A stretch of DNA of 35,090 nucleotides. Origin: Bacteroidales bacterium (GTDB lineage: Bacteria > Bacteroidota > Bacteroidia > Bacteroidales > UBA12077). Shown one piece after another: positions 14,680 through 22,162 of the stretch (its first letter is position 1; each line of letters opens with the position of its first letter). Below the pieces are notes generated by a model that worked only from the letters and a program-made list of their open reading frames with translations, did no database searches and was not told the origin of the DNA. A program made the translations under genes and the position numbers. The stretch lies in NCBI GenBank assembly GCA_013138975.1, contig WTBR01000201.1:1-35090 (forward strand), read 5' to 3'.

Positions 14680-15713
14680 GTAAGAAAAACGAAATAGAAA
14701 AAAGCACAGAATTGCAACAGTTCGATAACTTTGTGATTTTCCAAACTGAAAATGGTAAGGTAAATATTGATGTTTATTTTCAAAACGAAACGCTTTGGCT
14801 TACTCAAAAACGTATTTCAGAACTGTTTGAAAAGGACAGAACAGTAATTACTAAGCATCTTAAAAACATCTTTGAGAGTGGAGAACTAATCGAAAATTCA
14901 GTATGTGCAAATTTTGCACATACTGCCAAAGATGGTAAAACGTATAATACTAATTATTATAATTTACGAGCTATTACCGCCATTGGCTACCGTGTAAATT
15001 CGCACAGAGCAATTGAGTTTCGAAAATGGGCAAGCGAAATTTTACACGAATACATCATCAAAGGCTTTGCAATGGATGATGAACGTTTAAAACAAATCGG
15101 ACACTTTGGAATAGATTATTTTAATGAAATGCTTGAGCGAATTCGTGAAATTCGTTTGAGTGAAAGAAGATTGTATCAAAAAATTACCGATATATATGCT
15201 TTATCTGCCGATTATGACAACAAATCGGATATTACCAATCAGTTTTTCGCAAGTGTTCAAAACAAATTGCATTGGGCAATAACAGGTAAAACAGCCGCTG
15301 AAATTATATATACCGAAGCCGATGCAAAGAAGATATATATGGGTTTAAAAACATGGAAACAAGCACCCGATGGAAAGATTCTAAAAAGCGATGTTGCGAT
15401 TGCTAAAAACTATTTAAATAATGAACATATAAAAGCCTTAGAACGAATAGTTACAGCATATTTGGATTTAGCAGAAAGTAGAGCCACAAACAGAAGGGTA
15501 ATGAATATGAAAGAATGGGATAAATTTTTGGTTCAGTTTTTAGAATTAGCAGATTATCCTATTCTGAAAGATGCAGGAAAAACATCAATGCTAGAAGCTA
15601 AATTAAAAGCCGAAGGCGAATACGAACAATACAGAGTAATTCAAGACAAAAATTATATTTCTGATTTTGACCGAGAAATTAATAAAATGATTGATAAAAA
15701 AAAGAACCAATAA
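14676..15713 (+). CDS. Virulence RhuM family protein, copy 2
   Basis: 345 residues. Family motifs in order: NETLWLTQKRISELFEKD (about 35-52), TKHLKNIFESGEL, SVCANFAHTAKDGKTY (a typical RhuM segment replaced in copy 1), YYNLRAITAIGYRVNS, WASEILHEYIIKGFAMDDER, FASVQNKLHWAITG, TAAEIIYTEAD, YMGLKTWK, SDVAIAKNYL. The function of RhuM is unknown. The start codon overlaps the TGA of a lysine-rich mini-ORF. Repeat H begins 5 nt after the stop. A 27-nt palindrome lies within the gene at 14899-14925 and coincides with the SVCANFAHT codons. Confidence 0.9.
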   Translation: MSKKNEIEKSTELQQFDNFVIFQTENGKVNIDVYFQNETLWLTQKRISELFEKDRTVITKHLKNIFESGELIENSVCANFAHTAKDGKTYNTNYYNLRAITAIGYRVNSHRAIEFRKWASEILHEYIIKGFAMDDERLKQIGHFGIDYFNEMLERIREIRLSERRLYQKITDIYALSADYDNKSDITNQFFASVQNKLHWAITGKTAAEIIYTEADAKKIYMGLKTWKQAPDGKILKSDVAIAKNYLNNEHIKALERIVTAYLDLAESRATNRRVMNMKEWDKFLVQFLELADYPILKDAGKTSMLEAKLKAEGEYEQYRVIQDKNYISDFDREINKMIDKKKNQ

Positions 15714-15718
15714 TGTGT

Positions 15719-15998
15719 CCTCGATGAGCGACATTTTAAATAGATCGAAGAAGCTAAGCGGCTGTCCAAAAAGCTAGTCTTAAAGCAAAAACACTTCGAC
15801 AAGCTCAGTGTGACAAGCTGATGAACAGAAAGTTGTCATGCTGAGCTTGTCGAAGTATAGACAACTATTTGACTTTTTGGACACCCTCTTCTTTTTTATT
15901 GAATTTGTAATTCTGCAAAATACGGTGGTATTTTATAAAAATTTATAATTTAACAATGCAAAAGGGTAATGCGGAATAGCAAATTCCGCTTAGCAGGG
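15719..15998 (+). repeat. Array repeat, copy H, split by a MITE-like insertion
   Basis: The left part (TCGATGAGCGACATTTTAAA through GCTAAGCGG) and right part (TTTTTTATTGAATTTGTAATTC through CCGCTTAGCAGGG) match the other copies. The left hairpin is interrupted at the same base as in copy E. Confidence 0.88.
15760..15884. mobile_element. Second MITE-like element, nested around a dispersed hairpin repeat
   Basis: Ends CTGTCCAAAAAG (15762-15773) and CTTTTTGGACA (15873-15883), close to those of 12135-12312. Inside, ACTTCGACAAGCTCAG (15793-15808) pairs with CTGAGCTTGTCGAAGT (15841-15856). That word is also present at 21326 and 31651. Confidence 0.65.
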
Positions 15999-16065
15999 TG
16001 CTTTTTCAAACTAGCCCACGTCCCTTATTCGAAACCTTATGCATCAGGCAAAAAAAAGAAAATAG

Positions 16066-16099
16066 TTCCACTTAAAATGGAATAATATCATTATCTTTG
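16066..16099 (+). promoter_or_regulatory. Putative higBA promoter and operator
   Basis: TATCTTTG (16092-16099) fits TAnnTTTG, 17 nt before the TTG start. Just upstream, TTCCA (16066-16070) and TGGAA (16078-16082) form an inverted repeat that could be the HigA operator. Autorepression is known for higBA loci; the site itself is inferred. Confidence 0.4.
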
Positions 16100-16116
16100 T
16101 CCCAAAAGATTGAAAA

Positions 16117-16458
16117 TTGAAATTATTACGTAAAGACAAATTATTAAAGCTTAAAAGAAAGAATCAAGGTAATTTGAAGCTGACAAAAGCTATTGATAAA
16201 TTGATTGAAGATATTGAGAGTTCTGAATGGAAAGATAAGTTAGAACTAATTGAATCAAGACCGGATGCTGATAGGGTTCATAGTGATGATATATTCTTTT
16301 TTGATATCAATATTCATAGAACTTTAACTCTAGTTGTATTTAACGAAGAGTGTGCTGAAATACTTTGGGTTGGAAATCATAACGAATATGATTCAACTTT
16401 CAAAGGGAATAAGAAAACAATTGAAACTTGGTTGCGTAATCACGGAAAAATTAAGTAA
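16117..16458 (+). CDS. higB: HigB-family toxin (RelE-like mRNA interferase)
   Basis: 113 residues, TTG start; no ATG is available nearby. Pattern of the HigB family: central SRPDADRVHSDDIFFFDIN, then IHRTLTLVVFN and LWVGNHNEYDSTFKG, matching the family vgtHaeYD motif. Such toxins cleave mRNA on the ribosome. The antitoxin gene starts 2 nt after this stop, in the usual toxin-first higBA order. The N-terminus is longer and more lysine-rich than the common form. The pair occupies a single cassette between repeats H and I, as typical of toxin-antitoxin pairs in chromosomal integrons. Confidence 0.82.
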   Translation: MKLLRKDKLLKLKRKNQGNLKLTKAIDKLIEDIESSEWKDKLELIESRPDADRVHSDDIFFFDINIHRTLTLVVFNEECAEILWVGNHNEYDSTFKGNKKTIETWLRNHGKIK

Positions 16459-16459
16459 A

Positions 16460-17014
16460 ATGGACAGATTGGAAATAGATAATATCTTAAAAATAGATGA
16501 GTTAGAAAATGAACTTGAATTTGAACGTGCTACCTCAATTCAAGGAAAACTAAGATGGATGGCAAAAGAAGATAGTTCTTTAGAGCCTATTCGTCAACAC
16601 TTGTTAGTTCTTATTGAAAAATATGAAACTACGCACTGGAATAATGAAGATAAAATCACTGAAGAACAAATAAAAGAAAGTGACATTGCTGAAAAATTAA
16701 TAAGTGCCGAAAGTATTTTTATCCAGAAACGAAAAGAACTTATTAAAAGCAAACTCAAGGAAAACGAAATATCACAAAAAGACTTAGCAAAATTATTGGG
16801 TCATAGACCAAATTATATGTCTGAATTGATGAATGGTGTTAGACCATTTTCAAGAGACGATATTGTTGTAATCTATAGGTTATTTGAAATAGAATTTGAA
16901 GATTTAATACCACCATTTTTAAAGAAAGAGGTTACAAATCATATAAAAACAACGCTTGGAGAATTAAAAAACACAAGAGTTCGACTAAAAATAAATGGTT
17001 TAGAAGCTGTATAA
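16460..17014 (+). CDS. higA: HigA-type antitoxin, Xre-family HTH
   Basis: 184 residues, ATG one base after the toxin stop. The N-terminal 90 residues carry a helical toxin-binding region (ELEFERATSIQGKLRWMAKE). The HTH at about 98-145 reads KLKENEISQKDLAKLLG then YMSELMNGVRPFSRDDIVVI. It should neutralise HigB and repress the operon. The gene ends only 3 nt before repeat I. The product is longer than minimal HigA proteins (about 100 residues) but normal for the HigA form with an N-terminal extension. Confidence 0.85.
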   Translation: MDRLEIDNILKIDELENELEFERATSIQGKLRWMAKEDSSLEPIRQHLLVLIEKYETTHWNNEDKITEEQIKESDIAEKLISAESIFIQKRKELIKSKLKENEISQKDLAKLLGHRPNYMSELMNGVRPFSRDDIVVIYRLFEIEFEDLIPPFLKKEVTNHIKTTLGELKNTRVRLKINGLEAV

Positions 17015-17017
17015 AGC

Positions 17018-17184
17018 TCCGATGAGCGATATATAAAATACGAAGAAGATAAGCGGCAATACATTTGCCGCTTTCTTTTTTTATTGAATTTGTAATTCAG
17101 CAAAATACTGCGGTATTTTATTAAAATTGATAATTTAACAATGCAAAAGGGTAATGCGGAATTGTAAATTCCGCCTAGTAAGGA
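17018..17184 (+). repeat. Array repeat, copy I (last copy)
   Basis: Left hairpin AAGCGGCAAT/TTTGCCGCTT then TCTTTTTTT. Right arm ATGCGGAATT/AATTCCGCCT. The outer stem is weakened (ATAAGCGG/CCGCCTAG). No further copy occurs to the right, so the array ends here. Confidence 0.88.
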
Positions 17185-17248
17185 AGACACGGGGTGAAAT
17201 CTCCCTTGTTTACTGCAAAACCTTTACCTGTAAGTATAAAGAAGCAGG

Positions 17249-17348
17249 ATGCAACGAATAAGTTATATATTTAACGCAAAAAATGCAAGGATAAATTTTG
17301 ATATGCAACGAATAGATACTACTTTCGTTGTAAAATATGCAACGAATG
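17249..17348 (+). promoter_or_regulatory. Repeated ATGCAACGAAT boxes upstream of fic (putative operators)
   Basis: ATGCAACGAAT occurs three times (17249, 17303, 17337), and the inverted core TTCGTTG at 17324 pairs with CAACGAA at 17340. The last box overlaps the upstream start of the Fic frame. The Fic protein ends in a winged helix, so autoregulation is plausible. Confidence 0.5.
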
Positions 17349-18482
17349 AAAGTTTTTATACATCAACAAGATAATTGGCCAAATTTTACTTGGGATAGTG
17401 AAGGGTTTCTTAAGCTGTTGAGTGAAGCTCGCAATTTACAGGGAAGACTCTTAGGAAAAATGGAATCTTTAGGATTCGACCTGAGAAATGAAGCCATGCT
17501 TGATACTTTAACTCTCGACGTATTAAAATCTTCAGAAATTGAAGGCGAATTTTTGAATCCAGATCAAGTACGTTCATCAATCGCAAGAAGATTAGGAATG
17601 GAAATAGCAGGTTCAGTTGATTCCGACAGAAATGTTGATGGAGTTGTGGAAATGATGCTTGATGCAACACAAAACAATTTTAAGCCCTTAACAACAGACA
17701 GACTTTTTGATTGGCATGCAGCACTATTCCCAACAGGTAGAAGTGGAATGTACAAGATAACTGTTGCCGATTGGAGAAAAGATACTACTGGGCCAATGCA
17801 AGTTATATCAGGAGCGATGGGAAAAGAAAAAGTTCATTTCCAAGCACCAGATTCTGCTCGACTTGAGAATGAAATGAATAGTTTCATTGCTTGGTTCAAT
17901 AAAAATAAAGAAATTGACTTGGTAGTTAAAGCTGCTATTGCTCATTTATGGTTTGTGACAATTCATCCGTTTGAAGACGGGAACGGTAGGATAACAAGAG
18001 CGCTGACAGATATGTTATTGGCTCAATCAGATAATAGTTCGCAAAGATTTTATAGTATGTCGGCGCAAATTAGACTAGAAAGAAAACAATACTATGAAAT
18101 ATTGGAAAAAACTCAAAAAGGAGAGCTTGAAATAACCGAATGGATTACGTGGTTTTTGACTTGTTTAATAAATGCATTAAAGTCAACAGACTCTGCATTA
18201 ACAGGAGTTCTATTTAAAGCTGATTTCTGGAATAGACATTCTAAAACACTTATAAATGAAAGGCAGAAGAAGCTTTTAAATAAAATACTGGATGGATTCG
18301 ACGGAAAACTGACTTCATCGAAATGGGCAAAAATTGCAAAATGCTCAAAAGATTCAGCGATTAGAGATATTAACGACTTAATAGAGAAAGATATATTACA
18401 AAAAGAATTAGCAGGAGGAAGGAGTACTAATTATGAATTGAAACAAATGCCAGCTGTAAAATATGGTGGTATTTTATATTAA
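17346..18482 (+). CDS. Fic family protein with DUF4172 N-terminus and C-terminal winged helix
   Basis: 378 residues from the ATG at 17346; the ATG three codons upstream sits inside a repeated box. Order: DUF4172-like start (HQQDNWPNFTWDSEGF), inhibitory helix SSEIEG (about 62-67, the S/TxxxEG class II signature), Fic core with HPFEDGNGRITR (His about 207), and a C-terminal winged HTH (SSKWAKIAKCSKDSAIRDIN). Fic enzymes transfer AMP to Ser/Thr/Tyr hydroxyls; the intact HxFxDGNGRxxR motif predicts activity held back by the in-cis inhibitory Glu. It lies outside the repeat array, with no repeat after it. The layout resembles the Shewanella SoFic and Bacteroides Fic structures. Confidence 0.92.
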   Translation: MKVFIHQQDNWPNFTWDSEGFLKLLSEARNLQGRLLGKMESLGFDLRNEAMLDTLTLDVLKSSEIEGEFLNPDQVRSSIARRLGMEIAGSVDSDRNVDGVVEMMLDATQNNFKPLTTDRLFDWHAALFPTGRSGMYKITVADWRKDTTGPMQVISGAMGKEKVHFQAPDSARLENEMNSFIAWFNKNKEIDLVVKAAIAHLWFVTIHPFEDGNGRITRALTDMLLAQSDNSSQRFYSMSAQIRLERKQYYEILEKTQKGELEITEWITWFLTCLINALKSTDSALTGVLFKADFWNRHSKTLINERQKKLLNKILDGFDGKLTSSKWAKIAKCSKDSAIRDINDLIEKDILQKELAGGRSTNYELKQMPAVKYGGILY

Positions 18483-18652
18483 TACCAACTAAATACCAAA
18501 ATGAGCTATATAATTCGTTTCTTTTTCACTTATATTTCTTCAAAAAATAAAACCGTAACTACTGCTATGCTTGTATTTTTTGAATCATCTAAGCAAAAAA
18601 TAATTCAAATTATATATAGATCATTTTGAAATTCAATTGTTATAACAACAAG

Positions 18653-18660
18653 TTGTAGCA
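18653..18660 (+). repeat. Flanking inverted repeat (TTGTAGCA) of an unknown gene
   Basis: The exact reverse complement TGCTACAA is at 19376-19383, 8 nt after the gene stop. The palindrome TTGTTATAACAA (18637-18648) lies just upstream. It parallels the TTGTAGGTA/TACCTACAA pair around the serine hydrolase. Confidence 0.45.
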
Positions 18661-18683
18661 CATAAAGACAAGGACTCTGTAAA

Positions 18684-19367
18684 ATGATAGATGTAATTCA
18701 AATATATAAATCGAAGGAGATTTTTACGAAAACTACCTATACCCCAGAAAATAGAAAGCGTTTTCATGATTTAGAAATTTCGCTTGATTCTACGCAAGGA
18801 TTTTTGGAAGATGAAACTCTGGTTTTACCTATTGATTATAAGAATCTGCTGGATATTAAAACTGCTAATTTGATTATTATACAAGATATTGAGGGGTGGG
18901 AGTCTTTTTTAGTGAATAAAAATCTTGAAAATCTTAATTTACCAGATTGGTTAAAAAAATCACGGAGAGAATTTTTAATTTCAGATAATAGAACTGTCTT
19001 TGCCTTAAGACAGTTAAGCAGCCCTAAAGCATTTGAAATTTTCAAATTACATAAATCTGACAAGGATATATATGAGCTTTTTATTGATTATACCTCAAAT
19101 TCGATGAGAATTGGGATTCCTGAACGTGAGAACCATAAAATCTGTGAGCTGAAAAAATCTAAACCAATTAGATATAAAATAAATGGTAAATCAGATTTTA
19201 CTATGACTGGCAGAAAAGAAAGGACTTTCTATGAATCTGATTATATTATTGAGTGGCTTGGTACAGCTGAAAAAGTTGAGTTTCGTGAATTAAATAAGAT
19301 TAATAAAACAAAGATTATTCCGGCAGATACTTGCAAATTGATTGATGAACGAAAAATGTTAAGATAA
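18684..19367 (+). CDS. Hypothetical protein, unrecognised
   Basis: 227 residues, soluble, no signal peptide or membrane segment, mixed alpha/beta by composition. I recognise no family. Words worth searching are NLIIIQDIEGWESFLVNKN (about 57-75) and YELFIDYTSNSMRIGIPE (about 132-149). The C-terminal third is basic, with ESDYIIEWLGTAEKVEF. It stands alone between Fic and the amidase on the same strand, framed by TTGTAGCA/TGCTACAA words. It could be an accessory cassette gene. No function is proposed. Confidence 0.65.
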   Translation: MIDVIQIYKSKEIFTKTTYTPENRKRFHDLEISLDSTQGFLEDETLVLPIDYKNLLDIKTANLIIIQDIEGWESFLVNKNLENLNLPDWLKKSRREFLISDNRTVFALRQLSSPKAFEIFKLHKSDKDIYELFIDYTSNSMRIGIPERENHKICELKKSKPIRYKINGKSDFTMTGRKERTFYESDYIIEWLGTAEKVEFRELNKINKTKIIPADTCKLIDERKMLR

Positions 19368-19522
19368 AAACAAGCTGCTACAATACATAGAACTATGAGC
19401 GGCCTGCAAAACCCGGCGATGAGTGAATGCTGAACTATATCTTACGCTTTACTTTATTAATTTATCAAGGGCTTATTGCTTAGTGTTTTATTTTTTCGTT
19501 TTCACAAATTGTCATTGATTCT

Positions 19523-19530
19523 TACTTTTG
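19523..19530 (+). promoter_or_regulatory. Putative -7 box (TACTTTTG) of the amidase gene
   Basis: Fits TAnnTTTG, 35 nt before the ATG. TTG at 19509 is closer than the usual -33 spacing. Confidence 0.35.
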
Positions 19531-19565
19531 TTATCTTTCATCCTTATTAATTAATACTTATAAGA

Positions 19566-21224
19566 ATGAAAAATCGAGCAATATTATTTCTGGCTTTTAT
19601 ATTTGTAATGGGATTAGTAAATTCATGTGTTGAGAAAAACGGTGAGTTGAATGAAAATCATATAAAATCAGCTGAAAAAATTATTGGAATTGATTTTACT
19701 GACTCTGAGCGCGATTCTTTAATTGATGAATTAGCAATTGTAAAGGAGGAATTAAATGCCATTAGAGAAACTAAGGTTTCAAATAGTATATCCCCGAAAC
19801 TTATTTTTGATCCACGACCTATTAATTTTGAGATAAATACTGTTCAAGAAAATATTAACTGGGAAATTCCTGAAGATGTGATATTGCCTGAGAATAAAGA
19901 AGAATTAGCTTTTTATTCGATATCAGAATTAGCATGCTTAATAAAGAATAAAAAAATAAGCTCAACCGAGCTCACAAATCTTTATATTAATCGTTTAAAA
20001 AGGTTTGGAGATACACTTGAATGTGTAATTAGCATTACAGAAGAGTTAGCATTAAAACAAGCACAAAAAGCCGATGCTGAAATTGCTAAAGGAAATTATA
20101 AGGGGCCTTTGCACGGAATACCTTATGGCGTAAAAGATTTATTGGCAGTCGAAGGATATAAAACCACATGGGGAGCTGTTCCATATAAGGATCAGAATAT
20201 TGAGTATACGGCAAGGATTGTAAAAAAACTTGAAGATGCCGGAGCTGTTTTAATTGCGAAGCTTACATTAGGAGCCTTGGCAATGGGTGATGTTTGGTAC
20301 GATGGGGTAACTAAAAATCCATGGGATTTAACACAGGGTTCAAGTGGATCATCTGCAGGATCTTCTTCGGCAACATCTGCAGGATTAGTTGCTTTTGCAA
20401 TTGGCACCGAGACTTGGGGATCTATTGTATCTCCTGCAACAAGGTGTGGAGTAACCGGATTAAGACCCACATTTGGGCGTGTTAGCAGAGATGGTGCTAT
20501 GGCTTTAAGTTGGACAATGGATAAAATAGGGCCAATTTGTAGAAATGCATTTGATTGTGCTATGGTTTTTGATGTAATTCGAGGTAAAGATAAAAGCGAT
20601 CAGTCTACGGTAGATTTCCCTTTTAATTACAAAAACGAGCTTGATTTATCGACGCTTAAGGTGGCATATTTGAAAGATTTATTTGAAGAGGATTATCCAG
20701 GGCATGAAAATGATAAAAAGGCATTGGAATTATTAGCAGAATTGGGTGTAAATTTTACTGAGGTAAAATTGCCCGATAATTTACCTATAATGCCTTTATC
20801 AATAATCCTAGAAGCAGAAGCAGGAGCGGCTTTTGATGAACTTACCCGAAGTAATAAGGATGATGAGTTGGTGCAGCAACATAAGTATGCATGGCCAAAC
20901 ACATTTAGAAAATCAAGATTTATTCCTGCGGTTGAGTATATTCAAGCAAGTAGAATCCGTACACTTTTAATCGAAGAATTTCATAAGTTAATAAAGGATT
21001 ACGATGTTATAGTGTGTCCTTCGTTTGGAGGGGATCAATTATTAATGACAAATTTAACCGGGCATCCTTGCCTTGTTGTGCCAAATGGGTTCGATAAAGA
21101 AAATCATCCAACAAGTATAAGTTTTATAGGAAATTTATATGATGAGGCTACAATTTTATCTATAGCAAAGGCTTATCAGGATAATTCTGAATTTGACGAT
21201 GTTCATCCTGAGTTTTTTAATTAG
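19566..21224 (+). CDS. Exported amidase-signature lipoprotein
   Basis: 552 residues. Lipobox ending at Cys21 (LVNSC). The amidase-signature triad is present: Lys190 in GIPYGVKDLL, cis-Ser in GSSGSSAGS (about 262), and nucleophile Ser286 in GTETWGSIVSPA. The C-terminal region ends with the family block VVPNGF...PTSISFIGNLYDE. It hydrolyses an amide bond in the periplasm or at the cell surface; substrate unknown. The 80-residue stretch between lipobox and amidase domain is unusual and partly helical. Related proteins in Bacteroidota are annotated as Asp-tRNA/Glu-tRNA amidotransferase A-like, but the lipoprotein export signal argues against a role in tRNA charging. Confidence 0.9.
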   Translation: MKNRAILFLAFIFVMGLVNSCVEKNGELNENHIKSAEKIIGIDFTDSERDSLIDELAIVKEELNAIRETKVSNSISPKLIFDPRPINFEINTVQENINWEIPEDVILPENKEELAFYSISELACLIKNKKISSTELTNLYINRLKRFGDTLECVISITEELALKQAQKADAEIAKGNYKGPLHGIPYGVKDLLAVEGYKTTWGAVPYKDQNIEYTARIVKKLEDAGAVLIAKLTLGALAMGDVWYDGVTKNPWDLTQGSSGSSAGSSSATSAGLVAFAIGTETWGSIVSPATRCGVTGLRPTFGRVSRDGAMALSWTMDKIGPICRNAFDCAMVFDVIRGKDKSDQSTVDFPFNYKNELDLSTLKVAYLKDLFEEDYPGHENDKKALELLAELGVNFTEVKLPDNLPIMPLSIILEAEAGAAFDELTRSNKDDELVQQHKYAWPNTFRKSRFIPAVEYIQASRIRTLLIEEFHKLIKDYDVIVCPSFGGDQLLMTNLTGHPCLVVPNGFDKENHPTSISFIGNLYDEATILSIAKAYQDNSEFDDVHPEFFN

Positions 21225-21271
21225 TTTTTGCAAGAGAACGCCAAATTACTCACAATCACTTTTAATTTTTA

Positions 21272-21406
21272 AAGGAGTTCGTGAGCTACGCAAAGTTCTT
21301 CGTTACTCTCGTTTTGAAAACAGTTACTTCGACAAGCTCAGCACATAGCATTCACAAAAGTGAACTCCTTGGTTTTCAAAACTTCGAATTCCGATAGCTA
21401 TCGGAA
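21272..21406. repeat. Composite inverted-repeat region downstream of the amidase
   Basis: AAGGAGTTC (21272-21280) pairs with GAACTCCTT (21362-21370). GTTTTGAAAAC (21311-21321) pairs with GTTTTCAAAAC (21372-21382). Between them is ACTTCGACAAGCTCAG (about 21326-21341), the dispersed repeat. TTCCGATAGCTATCGGAA (21389-21406) is a perfect 18-nt palindrome. The remaining bases to 21727 carry only a degraded copy of the CTTCGACA word near 21570. No gene is seen in 21225-21727. Confidence 0.65.
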
Positions 21407-21727
21407 CGTCTTTGACGCTTTCTTATCAAAGACCTTAAAAATAAGTAGTTTTCTTGCGGGCACTAATTAGAGGATTTGTTTAATCTGTTTCGATACTTTT
21501 TTGTAAAAACTTACAGATATATGAGTTGTGGAGTTTTTTGGGTAAAAAGGATAATAAGACTTCGAGAGTACTTCGACAGAGCTCTGTAACCACCTCAGTC
21601 TACATATTAGAATTAAGAATCAAGTGAAATTATTTTGAAGTTTGTAATTCGTACTTGATACTTGAAATTCAAGTCCTTATTTTAATTCATACACGGGGTT
21701 AAATATAATTTTGAAATTGAATTTAGA

Positions 21728-22162
21728 TTAATAATCTTGGATTACACAAAACTCGAATGGGATTTTGATTATTTCAGCGTATTCTTCACCTGCATCTAAC
21801 ATATCGTCGTCAACTTTAAGATAATTCCAACAAATTTTAATTTTCTTATCTTTTTCGCTAATAATTTCCTCAAGGATATAAAAGATTTCAAGTAACATTG
21901 TTGAGCTTGCTGAATTGTAATACTCTAATCTTATATCGAATACTGTTTCTTCATTCGGATTTTCAACATATTCTTCCAACCATAAAATTACCGGATCGAA
22001 ATATCTTCTTGCTTCTTCGGGAAATGATTTCCCAAACATTAGGAATTTACCTGTATCTCTGTCGAAATTAACTCCAGGTGATTCTTCTTTGGCTCCAATA
22101 ATAAGAGGTTCCATATTTATATCCTTATGATATGATTGTTTTTTTCGTTTGAAAAGTTTCAT
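21728..22162 (-). CDS. SiaC-family (DUF1987) regulatory phosphoprotein, second in the pair
   Basis: 144 residues. GVNFDRDTGKFLMFGKSFPEEA and LEYYNSASSTMLLEIF are the DUF1987/SiaC hallmarks; the Ser/Thr cluster at 84-88 covers the family phospho-acceptor. In Pseudomonas, unphosphorylated SiaC binds the diguanylate cyclase SiaD, SiaB phosphorylates SiaC, and the SpoIIE-like SiaA dephosphorylates it. Its start overlaps the stop of the preceding gene by one base (TAATG), so the two are translationally coupled. It carries 16 extra N-terminal residues; an internal Met17 is an alternative start. About half its residues match the neighbour, suggesting tandem duplication and specialisation. Confidence 0.88.
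   Translation of the reverse strand: MKLFKRKKQSYHKDINMEPLIIGAKEESPGVNFDRDTGKFLMFGKSFPEEARRYFDPVILWLEEYVENPNEETVFDIRLEYYNSASSTMLLEIFYILEEIISEKDKKIKICWNYLKVDDDMLDAGEEYAEIIKIPFEFCVIQDY

Noticed and set aside
14899..14925. Perfect 27-nt palindrome (13-nt arms, CAGTATGTGCAAA) inside RhuM copy 2
   Set aside because: It coincides with codons of SVCANFAHT, a normal RhuM segment, so protein coding explains it well enough; kept only as a curiosity.
16334..16459. Longer N-terminus for the HigA antitoxin
   Set aside because: It would overlap the toxin gene by over 120 nt in another frame; the ATG at 16460 directly after the toxin stop fits the operon layout.
1130..17184. CRISPR-like interpretation of the regularly recurring repeats
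   Set aside because: Repeats are about 165 nt, spacers are whole genes, and there are no cas genes.
1130..17184. Conserved mini-ORF starting at ATGCAAAAGG in the repeats
   Set aside because: The frame is stopped early in copies D, G, H and I and diverges in others, so it is not a conserved peptide.
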